Part shown: positions 39,901-50,770 of the stretch, one piece after another
Layout: the number at the start of each line of letters is the position of its first letter
How positions within the stretch are numbered: the stretch's first letter is position 1
Assembly: GCA_016801845.1 (NCBI GenBank)
Contig: CM028927.1
Span: 11,310,001-11,374,000, forward strand
Direction of reading: 5' to 3'
DNA length: 64,000 bases
Source: Polydactylus sextarius
Taxonomy: Eukaryota > Chordata > Actinopteri > Polynemidae
Position numbers and translations under genes: made by a program
Notes under the pieces: model-generated
Seen by the model: the letters and a program-made list of their open reading frames with translations, nothing else
The model's database searches: none
Told to the model about the DNA's origin: nothing

Positions 39901-40667
39901 TTGACAACTGATTCATCACAGCTGAGGACACAAGTCAATGATGAGTCAGATCAAACTGCAGCATGCATGACAACTGAAAAATGACTTGACTGTGGAAACA
40001 CTTTATGAAATGTGAACTTTGAATGATGGTGCAGCTGATGAGCAGAGTCTCCATGAAAACTGAACAGCGGGAACTCATGAGGCTAAACCTCAGAACGTTT
40101 GCATCTATATTTAAATACATTAAAGGAGGGTTCCACCATTTGTTTTTTCTGGGTCTCTGATCCCATATCAGCACTTGAGTGATTGATTTCGACTCTAGTC
40201 TCTTTGACTTGAACATGATCTGAGTGCAAAAGTCAAGTGTGTGCATGTGGGTGTGTAAGAGAAAGAGTGTGTGCGTGTTTAGGACATGCATCAGTCACAA
40301 ATGTGTGAAGCGTGCCTGTGTGTGTTTGTATGCCTGTGTATGCATGCGTATGTGATTGAGGTGCTTTCTATGGCATCTCTGATCTTTATCAGAGAGACCT
40401 GAGAGGACTGGCAATATCCACTCCTCTATCACCCCTCCATCTCTCTTGTGTCTCTTCTGTCTCAAATTTCTCTCATTAAGTTTTTTTCTCTCTCTCTACC
40501 TCAATTTAAGGATTGAATCCAGTTCATTTTATGTGTTAATGATCAGTTTCCAACATTCAAAAGTGAAGGTGACCTAATAGTTGGTGATTATATCCTATAT
40601 ATTAAAATTAAAATATATAAATGAAAAACAATAAAAAACATATGTTTTTGTTAAGTATTGGTAGGTG

Positions 40668-40688
40668 TTTTTTTTTTTTTTTTTTTTT
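40668..40688. repeat. poly(T) run of 21
   Basis: An uninterrupted T run. No element is recognised next to it. Confidence 0.85.
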
Positions 40689-42059
40689 AATCCAGTGGAG
40701 TCTAATATAACCTTAAAGTTTAATGAAAAAGGGCAGAATCATAATAGAAAACTTGGAAGAAGAAAATATTAATATTTGCATGATAGACTAGGACAGATAA
40801 AATATTTTATTTTAACATCATCAGTCATATCATGGTTTTCTCTCTTCTAATGATAGTGAAAAGTTAGTAGAGTTAGGAAAGTAGTAGAAAAAAGAATTAA
40901 ACCAATGGAAATAAATAGCATAGAATAGAAATAATGGATAGAAATAGACATAAAAATTCCAGTGACACACATTGTTACTTGCCTGATTTTCAATTGTCTA
41001 GTTTTTTACTCCGTTATTGAATTCATTTCTCTCTGGATCTTTTTCTTCACAACTCATGGCACATATTTAGCACCCACAATACACCCGTCACAGAATCATG
41101 TTCATGTGCGTGTTTGCCTACACACATATGCAACTATGGCTCAGTTCATACATTTAAAATGGGAAGGGATATGTCAGTTCTGTCCCAGGAGCGAGATGGT
41201 TTTACAGTCCTGGAGAGGAGCACATGTTTATGTATGCATGTATATGTGTCTGTCTGACTGTATTCAATGTATATGCATGTGTCCCAGTTATTCCCATGTG
41301 TGTAGAGAAGGTAAGAGTGAAATATGTGAGAATTGAGAAGGGAAAGGGGAAAAATGGACCAGGGGCGTATAGAATGTAAGAGGTAATGGGAAGCTGTGAG
41401 GAGAGGAAAGAATCAAAGGAACTGTTAGAAAAAAAAAGGAACAGAGTGAGACTAGTAAATCCGTAGCTTAAGTGAAGCTGCCTGTAATGATGTAATATGC
41501 TCTGTCCATTCTAGTTGAACAGGAATGTGTAAGTATGTGTGTTCTTCCATGTGAGAGAGCGTGAGAGTGCACATGTGTGTATGTGCGCATGCTGCAAGGT
41601 TAGCGTCAATGTAAGGTATCAATCAAAACAACTGCACATACATATGCACACACACATAGAGTTACAGAAAGCACGGGTGTTTTTGAGGTCATATCTCCTG
41701 CTTTATTTTCACTGATGGGACATACAACATTTGGTATTCACTAAAGACTACTGTAAGTCACAAAAATGGCAGGGACATAGTCATATAACTAAAATATATA
41801 AATATATTTATAACTAAATATCTTACTTTATTGTAGTATTGATTTTTCCCTTTTTTTTTTGGTCAAGTTACATGAATTGACAAAGGACAGTTATTAGTGT
41901 AGGTGAGACAGATAAGTGTCACTGAAACAAAAAATCCAAGTTAATGCTTCTGTAGTTGAATTACTAGAACCCTCAACCTGTAAGTACAGCAACAGTGAGT
42001 GAGCTTCTGTGTTATGCGGAAATAGTGAGACACCACAATGTCACCTGCCATTTTTGAAT

Positions 42060-42665
42060 CAAGTGACATTAGCTCATTATCTGGATCATTGTATATAATT
42101 CTATAATGGTGTGGCACAAAATAGCTGCCAAATCTTTAAGCGTCAGGCCATCAATGACTGTCCACACAATGTATCAGTTTGATGTCTGGATAATGTAATT
42201 ACAGGAAATGGCTGCCAAACATCTTTTTATCTGGCTCGGCAGAATACTTTAGGTGACTTACATCACAAAAGTCCAGCAAATGACATATTAATGTGATACC
42301 AGGATTAAAATGCCCTGATTTGGTGACAGATTTATATGGAGAAGCTGACAGATGTTTTATTGTCTGGAAAGGGTAGGTGTCTAATACCAAGAATTGTCCA
42401 AAGAATTGTCACTCTGATACCTGGCTAATTTAATAACAGTAAAGTGTAAAGTCTTTCAGTGCTTAGATTGGCAAGATAGGAGTTTGACACTAAAAGAAGT
42501 CTAGTAAATGATATATTGGCCTTATATCTGAATGATATTATATAAATAAATTATATTAAATACCTTTATGATGGAATTATAGGGAACAGCTGCCAAACTC
42601 CTCTGTGCCACGACGGGATAGAAATTACATCAAATGATATATTGATTTGATATTCACTTCTGTCA
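42060..42665. repeat. array of diverged repeat units
   Basis: The words GCTGCCAAA (42124, 42211, 42589) and AAATGAyATATTrdy (42278, 42507, 42632) recur with related sequence between them (TCTGGxTAATxTAATtACAG, CTTTTagTGCT-like). Unit lengths vary, so this is a decayed tandem array or duplicated segment and not a clean satellite. The origin is unknown. Confidence 0.5.
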
Positions 42666-42807
42666 GACAACCACTGGCCACCTGACTAAAATATAGGCTA
42701 TCATCATACATAGTTATTATCATTATGTGTAGAAGAGTACTTATGGGCTGCAGTTGTCTGTGTTTGTGTGTATGTGAGTGTGTATTAATAATAACCCAGC
42801 TGCTTGG

Positions 42808-42891
42808 CCAATGTCAGTCCATTATTCAGCTTTGTATCAGCCAACCAATCAAACAGCCTCCCTTCAGGTTCACCGCCTCGGCCCATCCAAT
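42808..42891 (+). promoter_or_regulatory. cluster of three CCAAT boxes
   Basis: CCAAT occurs at 42808, 42845 and 42887, spaced 37 and 42 bases, in a locally GC-richer piece followed by a TGATTAGC-like site. The spacing is compatible with cooperative NF-Y binding. The sites are intronic and the function is only inferred. Confidence 0.3.
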
Positions 42892-44285
42892 CAGCTCCTC
42901 CTGCCAAGCAGCAAGGAATGTCATCTGATTAGCATAACCAGAAAATGAGCAAGGTCATGCTGACATGGCAGATTCTGATGCCTTGAATCAAACAGTGCTC
43001 AGAGGCAACATTTAAACAAAAGTATCGTTCAACACTCAGCCAGTCACTCACAGACTTTTCACCAACTGTATCACCATCCCATGAAAAATGATAAGAAACG
43101 TTGACAGAATGGAATCTAATCTCTTTGAGCTGCTTCTCATCAGCAGATTTCATTATTTAAGGGCATTCCATGGGGTTCTTCTCTCAATATTTAATTGTCT
43201 AATTAATTGTTAAAATGACTATCAGCGCTGTATTCTGTTGTGCTCTGCTTTATATCAGCAGATTTTTTTTTAACTTTCCCACTGCTTTTAAAATCTCAAC
43301 TACTGTCTCCAAGGAAGGAAAAGTGCAGTACAACAGTGGAAAGTACAGTAGCACAGCACTAGCTTTCTTTAAGAACAACTGATTCATTGGATTTTTTTTT
43401 TTTTTTGTAGTTGAGATTCTGTGGTTTTAGAAAAGTTCCCTTGTAATGAATATGCCTCTACTATTGACCTTATCCCAAATGTCATGTCAGGGCTGCCACT
43501 TGCTGCTAATGTCACTGTTCCTACTCATTTGACAGACAACATTTGTTGCAGAGAAGCAATAAATGAGGCAGAGTCCTACTTGATTTGATCATGACAGTGC
43601 CTAACCCATGGTATTCTGCATCAGACTTTGTATGTTTATGATGTTGTCTTTCTGCTTTGACATTCTTGACATCTAGTCAGCAGTTCTGCGTGTTAGGATA
43701 GTGAAACTTTTCTCATAATTTCAATAAAAGCAATTAAAACACAGTGAAGAACTACATCAACAGAAACATTGTTTTATTGAAATGAAGAGTAATTCATTCA
43801 CTTTGCAACAGACAAAGAGGCAGCGTTTTCATCATCTTGTGATGTCTGCGTTTGTCATGAAGTTTGTCTTATGATGAAAAGAATTCTTGACAAATTGATT
43901 CCCCAATGACTGAGCACCCCTAAGTACACGCAAACAAGCAAAAGACACACGCAGAAAACAATGCCATGATGTGCTATGATTGAAATAAATTGAGAGAAAG
44001 GAAATACTTGTTGATCTGTAGAGCATGCTAGACTGTACTGCACTAATGGTACAAAGACAAGGAGAGAGATAAAAGAAACGAGATTAAAAGGGATATGAGC
44101 TGTAAGAGCTGAATGAGGAGAGAAGCCAGCTGCTTATGTCTTAAAGTGCACTTCAGTATAAAGGTTGCCACTGTACTGTATATTTTGATAGCACTTCAAC
44201 AGTAATGAATTAGTAAAGGCCAGTTTTAAACCTTCACTTGGTCAGCATTTGCTTCAGGACACATGTAACATGTACTTTACTGCCT

Positions 44286-44291
44286 CCAGAC
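44286..44291. repeat. target site duplication CCAGAC, left
   Basis: Identical to 45191-45196, directly flanking the foldback element. Confidence 0.75.
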
Positions 44292-45190
44292 TACAGTGGC
44301 TGGGAGGTGCAAACTAAGATTACAAAATGTGAAACACTTTTACGAAGCTTGAGACAAATTTGCATTTTAGAAAACATTTTTACATGTTATAAAATAAAAT
44401 TACATTACCATAACACATTTACAAGTTCTGAAACAAATTTACATTTCAGAAAACAAATTAACAAGCCACAAAACAATTTTACAAACGGCAAAACAAATTT
44501 ACAAGCGGTGAAACGCTTTTACAAGTCTTGAAATGAATTTACAAATATCAACCATCAACCGGAAAGGGAATGTACCAAGTGATAATGGGGAACAGCCAAT
44601 ATGAGTCTAGAACTCTATTAACGAAAACTTATATTGGCCGTTCCCTGTTATCACTTCCGGTCCAACCCCGGAGTTGATACAGTCCCTTTCCGGTTGATGG
44701 TTGATATTTGTAAATTTGTTTTGGGACTTGTAAAGTCAACAAATTCACAAATATCAGCCATCAACCGGAAAGGGAATGTACCAACTCCAGGGTTGGATCA
44801 GAAGTGAAAATGGGGGACAGCCAATACGAGTTTTCGTTGATAGAGTTCTAGACTCTAGACTATTGTTCTAGACTATTGTTCTCGCTGTTTCCCGTTATCA
44901 CTTCCCGTGCAACCTTGGAGTTGGTACATTCCCTTTCCGGTTGATCGTTGATATTTGTAAATTTGTTTCAGGAATTTTCAGAAATTTGTTTTGCCGTTTG
45001 TAGAAGTGTTTCATGACTTGTTCATTTGTTTTCTGAAATGTAAATTTGTTTTGGGACTTGTAAATGTGATATGGTAATGTAATTTTGTTTTATGATATGT
45101 AAAAATGTTTTCTAAAATGTAAATTTGTCTCAAGCTTCGTAAAAGTGTTTCACATTTTGTAATCTTGGTTTACACCTCCCAGCCACTGTA
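44292..45190. mobile_element. 899-bp foldback transposon with long terminal inverted repeats
   Basis: The ends TACAGTGGCTGGGAGGTG and CACCTCCCAGCCACTGTA are exact reverse complements, and the match continues imperfectly for about 290 bases inward on both sides. A perfect 6-bp duplication (CCAGAC) flanks it. There is no coding capacity. The arms carry about 21-bp degenerate subrepeats (TTTACAAACGGCAAAACAAA type). The centre holds two hairpins side by side, with the block CCGGAAAGGGAATGTACC present four times in alternating orientation (near 44559, 44685, 44765 and 44933). The superfamily is not assigned: 6-bp duplications fit few classes, Dada being one. Confidence 0.9.
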
Positions 45191-45196
45191 CCAGAC
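45191..45196. repeat. target site duplication CCAGAC, right
   Basis: Partner of 44286-44291. Confidence 0.75.
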
Positions 45197-45470
45197 AGAA
45201 CTGTGGAGTAATATCACCATTTTCTGATGCAAAATTATGACAAAGAATTTAAATTACAGCTAAAATTATTTTCTACCGTATCTGAAAACATCAACAAACG
45301 CATCATAATTTAATTTGTGTCATAAAGTCAAAGGATGTTGTTCTTGATTTTTTTTTATTATTCTAGGCATTTTTTTCAGGTTCAGGTTTTTTTTGTCGTA
45401 AGTGCTGATTTTACATTGCACTCATACCTGAAATGACCCCAATAATGAGGAACCAAGCCAGTTGTATGCA

Positions 45471-46150
45471 TTCAATTCAATTTTATTTTATACAGGGCCA
45501 CATCATAAAAACATTTATCTCAAGGCACTTTACATAGAGAAGCCCAACATTTCCACGAGCAAGCACTTGGCGACAATAGAGAGGAAAAACTCCCTTTTAA
45601 CATGAAGAAACCTCCAGCAGAACCAGACTCAGAGTGGATCTGCCACTCATCTCATCTCATCTGCCTCGACCAGCTGGGGTGAAATGAAAACAGAGAAAAG
45701 AGAAGAGACAGAGGAAAGGGAGGGGAGGAGGATGGGGAAGGGGGAAAAAGATAAGAGGGAGATCAGGAAGAGACAGGAGAGACTAAATATTTACAAACAG
45801 GTGTTAAAGCAAAATTATCATTATCATTACAACAATGACAGTGACGACAGCTTCATCAACAGTGTAGAATCTGGATCCAACAGCTCTGCAGTTAAAGCTA
45901 CCTTGAGAAAGAGAAAGGGGTTGGGGTGGGGGGGGGCAACTGCAAGAGTGAGCAGATGAGTATTAATAATATGTAATATATTGATATAAAGACATGAAGT
46001 TTGTGGGAGAGAGACGAGAGGTGTGAGGGACAGAGAGAAGAGGTGCAGTGTATAGTAGTTCCCCAGGAGCCTAATCCTAGCAGCTTAACTAAAGGATGGT
46101 TCAGGCAGGTCCATGTCCCACCTGGACCATCCTTAACTATAAGCTTTATA
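45471..46150 (-). mobile_element. LINE 3' UTR, reverse orientation
   Basis: On the minus strand this starts TATAAAGCTTATAGTTAAGG (the codons for K-A-Y-S/N and stop of the LINE protein end just outside), continues GATGGTCCAGGTGGGACATG and ends GGTTCTGCTGGAGGTTTCTT, AAAAGGGAGTTTTTCCTCTC and the terminal AAAATTGAATTGAA. It is the same family of L2/Rex-like LINE ends as at 24.6 kb, but the middle of the UTR differs, so it is another subfamily. It contains G- and A-rich low-complexity parts. Confidence 0.75.
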
Positions 46151-48146
46151 CGTTTATGCATTGTGTATTGTGGTAAATTTCACATTTAAGGTGAGCCTGG
46201 TAGCTTTAAATTTGAGAGTGTGTGCGTGTATGTGTGTGTTTGTATGCGTGCTGTATCTGTCAGTCAGCTTTCCAGGGGGTCTCTTGATGTTAAATTTAAT
46301 AAGTCACGCTACAGTAACCACAGCTATTAGATATCACACACATGCTGACACACACACACACCCACTAAGCTAGCTAGCTAGCACACCTCAACTGTGCAGT
46401 CAGACAACATGCACATGCACACACATAGTTGTTATCACCACAAAATAATGACTCTCTGTCTATCTATTTCACACACACATATAAAAACTCAGTCTTTGCA
46501 CATTTATTAAATATAGACACTATACACCAGAGTATGGCTGAAGTTTTCAGTCACTAGAGACACATACACACTTCCTGTTTTATTCACATACTTCCATACA
46601 CACACTTGGTATGCATAAGTGCTTTCACATTTGGCAAGCATAGCAACATGAAGTGTGCTGAGTATCCAGATAAGATGTTGCTTTGAAAATAATTTAAAAA
46701 GTTAAGTGTGACACTGTGGACACTTTCACCTTTAATGGCAACCATAATGGACACATAGTAGAAAGGGATGTATTTTCTCACTCAATTGCAAAAACAATGG
46801 TTGAGGTTGGCGGCATAATTTGAATGTTGCACAAAACAGAATTAATTCATAAGTCAAGTGGACAAAGCAGCCAATAGATACTGTATGTTGTTGGATGGCA
46901 GTCCTTGTCACATGCCATCACCATTTCATTATCACATTCATTATCATTATCAAGTCAGAACTACCAGCCTGACACTGATTAATCCTGTCTAGGTCCTATG
47001 TATGTTGGCCCCCAACTTTTGCAGCTCTCCACTCACTAACCAGTTTTTCTCAGACTTTCTGGTCACCAGATCCACCCGCTCTACTGTTTCGTTTTCACTT
47101 GTGCTCCCCGACTGTTTGCACTCTCCTCATTTTAGCAGCCAGTACTTCAACCAGTCACTTCCACCAGATTCTTATCTGATCATCTGCTAATGTCCCATTG
47201 TGTTTCCCCAAGTGCCTGCTGCATGTGTGCCGTAACCTTTTTCCTGTTCCTACTTTTGTGTCTGTCTTTTTTCCTGCATGTCCTCCTCACTATCTGTGAG
47301 CATGGTTTTCTTTACTTCATCCATTAAAATTCCTTCACTGAACCTGCCTTTATGTCTTTCTGTGTCTTTGGGCCCTTCCTGCCTGTTCTGCCACAACCAG
47401 CGTCATAACACACATTGACAACAACTGTCTCTACAGGCAATAACCTGTACATGGGTTAGCGGTTAATGTTTCACACACCACTTAACAGAATTAACCTTAC
47501 ATAGCCCTCCATTGCTGTCTGCTCACATAGTGTCAGTTTGTTTAAGGACAAGTGGATGGTTTGTCTGAAGGTATTAGAAATATAGGAAAGAGTAGTGCAG
47601 CTAGAGACAGCAATGTCCATTACAGTCATAATACTTTAAGTCATATCAGTAGCAGTGGAGAACTAAAATAAGAAGTAAAAAAGGGGTGTGGCATTCAACA
47701 GAGGTCCTTCACTGGAATAGGAATGTCGTGGTTATGCTATTTTAATATAACTTGTGTATGTAGACATGTTGAACTGTGGCATTCATAGTTCAAAGGGTCA
47801 CTAAAATTATATATTGAATTATTTCCTTGGGGCATGAATCCATAGCACACTTGATTTCAACATTGTCAGAAGATCAATACATTGGATTGACAAACCAAAA
47901 ATCAAAACAGCTTTTTTTTTTTTTTTTTTTTTTGAACATCTCCAACACTCAGTGTCCAATATAGAGTCTATAATGCAATGTGTTTTCACCTGAAGTGTGT
48001 CTTTGTCTTAGTTATTTTCTGTGTTTTTACACTTTTGTGAAACGGAAAGAGAGAGAGAAGTGAAGTGAAATTGTGCTACAGAAGTAGTTAGGTGGAAGCT
48101 CTGGAACAACATGTATTCATCCTATCAAGTAAACCACCAGTAATAT
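46151..48146. other. intronic DNA, part of it probably an old dispersed repeat
   Basis: 46.2-46.6 kb is CA-rich. About 46990-47412 is C/T-rich and ends CCTGTTCTGCCACAACCAGC GTCATAACA, which resembles the end of a dispersed, LTR-like teleost repeat I cannot name with confidence. No gene is supported. Confidence 0.4.
47912..47933. repeat. poly(T) run of 22
   Basis: An uninterrupted T run. Confidence 0.85.
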
Positions 48147-48324
48147 CAGGATGTCCGCGGGTTCTTAAAAAGTATTAAAAAGTCTTAATTGCGATTTTCT
48201 GAGGTATTACATTTTGTCGGTGTTCAAACTTTGTCCAAACAATTTCAACACAAAAAGTTTGCATGTATGTATTTATTTTACTCCCTGTGACTATTAAAAA
48301 TATCAATATGCTCTGCTTGCCGGG

Positions 48325-49195
48325 TTGCGTCAGGGCCTCATGCGTGGAAGAGACGTTACGCATCTCTGGATGGAGACACCTGATTTCAAAGAATGGATGA
48401 AGCCTGTTGCACATAATAACCGCAGGGCTTACTGTTTATTTTGTAAGAAGAATGTAAGTGTAGTGTCTATGAGTGTCTATGGGTATCAATGCAGTCAAGT
48501 CCCCCATGAATGGTAAGAGCCACAAGACTGGTGCTGGCTGCAAAGAGAGCAGATGTCCATTTCTAGTTTCTGTGCTCCTCTAGCACAGCTGAACCAGCCA
48601 GCACAGCTGCAACAGCAGCCTCTGCCTTGTCGTCCGCAAACATCATGGTTGCTATGGGCAGCACACCGATGCTCCGTGTGGAGGTTATCTGGTCTCTTAA
48701 CACAGCAGTGAATTACCACTCGCTGAATTCAAACAAAAGCGTTTCAGATATTTTCATGTCAATGTTTCTGGACTGACAGCCAAAACGTTCACCTGTGGCA
48801 AGGACAAAACGGGATACATCATACGATTCTGGCAAGGACACTTCTTTAAAGGTGACAGAGAATCAAAAAGTATTCTTACCTCATCTTTGTTGTAGAACGG
48901 TCGTCCACCAAAATTCAGGAACATGTGTTAAGTGCTAGAAATTCTTTTCATAGAAATTCCTCCTTTAGAAATGTCACTGCCAATGCCAATTTCAAAAATG
49001 GTTGTTTGTGACGTAAGATTTATCTCACCTAGGCATTACACAACCAACATTTTATTGTGTATGTCATCACAGAACAATAATCAAATCCCCGTTCAACCAT
49101 TCTCTGTCACCTTTAAGCAGCATCTCGTTGACAGCATCAACAAACTGGTCCATTTGTGCTTAGGCTTGATGAGTCTGTGAATCAGCTGAATAGCT
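48325..49195 (+). pseudogene. broken transposase-like gene with N-terminal zinc finger
   Basis: Piece 1 (48325-48513) includes TPDFKEWMKPVAHNNRRAYC followed by LFCKKN, a CxxC zinc-finger start typical of fish transposase-like proteins. Piece 2 (48678-48773) reads VEVIWSLNTAVNYHSLNSN and SVSDIFMSMF. Piece 3 (48779-48832) reads AKTFTCGKDKTGYIIRFW in another frame. Piece 4, just after the MITE, reads HLVDSINK and FVLRLDESVNQLN. Order and spacing match a single protein broken by stops and frameshifts and truncated before its catalytic core. Not functional. Confidence 0.6.
48850..49112 (+). mobile_element. 263-bp TTAA-flanked MITE, copy 1
   Basis: Ends AGGTGACAGAGAAT and ATTCTCTGTCACCT are perfect inverted repeats. 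TTAA flanks both sides (48846-48849 and 49113-49116), the target preference of piggyBac and Kolobok elements. It is non-coding. Compared with copy 2 it lacks the central part. It is inserted in the transposase relic. Confidence 0.85.
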
Positions 49196-49505
49196 GGGTC
49201 ACTTGTTTCTTACTGTGACCTAATATACAATATGTTCTAATAATTTCCTATATGTACCTAATAATGTGTCCTTGTATTTTGATAAATTTACCATAATTTA
49301 ATTTATTCTTGGGGGCTTTGCTCCTTCTCACTGTATCTGAGTTCTGTTGTATGGTTGTGCATTTGCAAACTACAGTTTTGTAAGTTAAATATTTGTCGCT
49401 GATAACAGCTTGATGCGGCCATGAGGTCTTAAAATATTTTTTGGAAGGTCTTGAAAATCCTTAAAAAGGTATTGAAATTAACTTCAGGATTCCTGCCTAT
49501 ACCCT

Positions 49506-50770
49506 GAAGATGCTTTTGGTGCTAGTCTGTTTTTTTCTTGTTTCTTATCATTTGTTCTCTTCTCTACCATGGTCAACTTTTTTGTTCATACTTCTCTTGT
49601 CTGATTTCATATTGACAATGGCTGGACATCAGAACACATGAGAATAAAAGAGTGAATAGATTGAAAGACAAAAGAGGATATTTATAAAGAAGAGTAGGTG
49701 CATGCAGTAGGGGACAGAAAGAATGCTGTGGTATTGATCACAAAAAGGCTTCTGAGAGGACATAGTCATTTACTCAGTTCTGTTCAATGACATCTATGGC
49801 ATCTGATTCTGTTTTGAAAACCTTTCTCTCTCTCTCTCTTGCTCTGTTGCTTGCCTTCCTTAATGGATATTGATTTAGTTTTAGAGACATACTGTAAGTT
49901 TCTATCTATTGCGCCATTTGTGTCTGCCTAACCTCCTCTGCTTCTTAACTCTCTCTCTGTCTCTCTCACAACCTTTTCAGGTGAACCTATCTCTCTAGAT
50001 GACAGTAGTGTGAGTGTAAGTGCAAATCTGGCTGTGTAAGTGCAGGTGTGTGTGTCTGTGTGCATGTCACAGAGTAGTGCAGCTTTAGCAGAGTGACAGT
50101 GATGTCAGACACATAACGATTTCCTATTGGCTGTCAGCCCCTGAGGCCTAACGACCTGTTATTGATCTGACCAATTAGCATTCACACCTTTAATTAATAC
50201 TGAAGCCTGATGTGTGCACACAAATGCGTGCGCTGACACACACACACACACAGGCACACGCAGACTTTTAATTAATAGTGAAGAGAGGGTGGCTGTGTGA
50301 AGAGATAAGAAAAGAGAGGGAAAGAATCTGGGAGGGTGAGATGGATGTGTGAGCCACAGAAGAGAAGGGTCAGCTGGAGAGAGAGGAAGGCAGATCAGGA
50401 CCCTGACTTAAATCAGTGTAGCCTCTTGATATAAAGACTAATCGTATGTCAGAGCCCAATGGTATAGTGGCTTTTTAGAGTATAAACAAGATCACTTTTG
50501 TGCATTGAGAAAATGTGTAATGTGTAGTCACCAATGTGAAAGTGTTGGCATAGGAAAACTATCCTAGAAACTGTAGTTGAACAAATAATGGAAGTGCTGG
50601 ACAAATACAGTGTAACCTGTTGTTTCCATGATGAAGGTTATAATTGCCAAAAATCCCAGTGTATTCCATTAACATTGCTATTATCTACAATTAATTACTA
50701 TAATAAAGTCATTTGGAACTGCTTGAAGTCAACAGGTAATTTCACACTGGTTTCCTGAATGGGAGTCCAT
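49506..50770. other. intronic DNA without a recognised gene
   Basis: AT-rich with CT and CA stretches. CTTTAATTAATACTGAAG at about 50190 and a near copy at about 50267 flank a CA run. No gene is supported. Confidence 0.55.

Larger units (their letters stand above)
36501..42059. other. intronic DNA without a recognised gene
   Basis: A (CA) run at 36931, a T run at 40668 and otherwise AT-rich DNA. No coding signal is seen. Confidence 0.6.
48147..49505 (+). mobile_element. decayed hAT-like DNA transposon, internally deleted
   Basis: The left edge CAGGATGTCCGCGGGTTCTT AAAAAG and the right part, with GTCTTAAAATA, CCTTAAAAAGGTATTG and a terminal CAGGAAT or CAGGGTA on the reverse strand, match a common fish transposon whose ends carry 'CttAAAAAGtctTAAA' words. 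Between them lie pieces of a transposase-like protein, listed separately. No clear 8-bp target duplication is found, so the exact ends are uncertain. The hAT assignment is an inference. Confidence 0.6.

Noticed and set aside
48147..49505. Exact 8-bp target duplication for the hAT-like relic
   Set aside because: The eight bases beside each plausible end do not match, so the ends are given as approximate.
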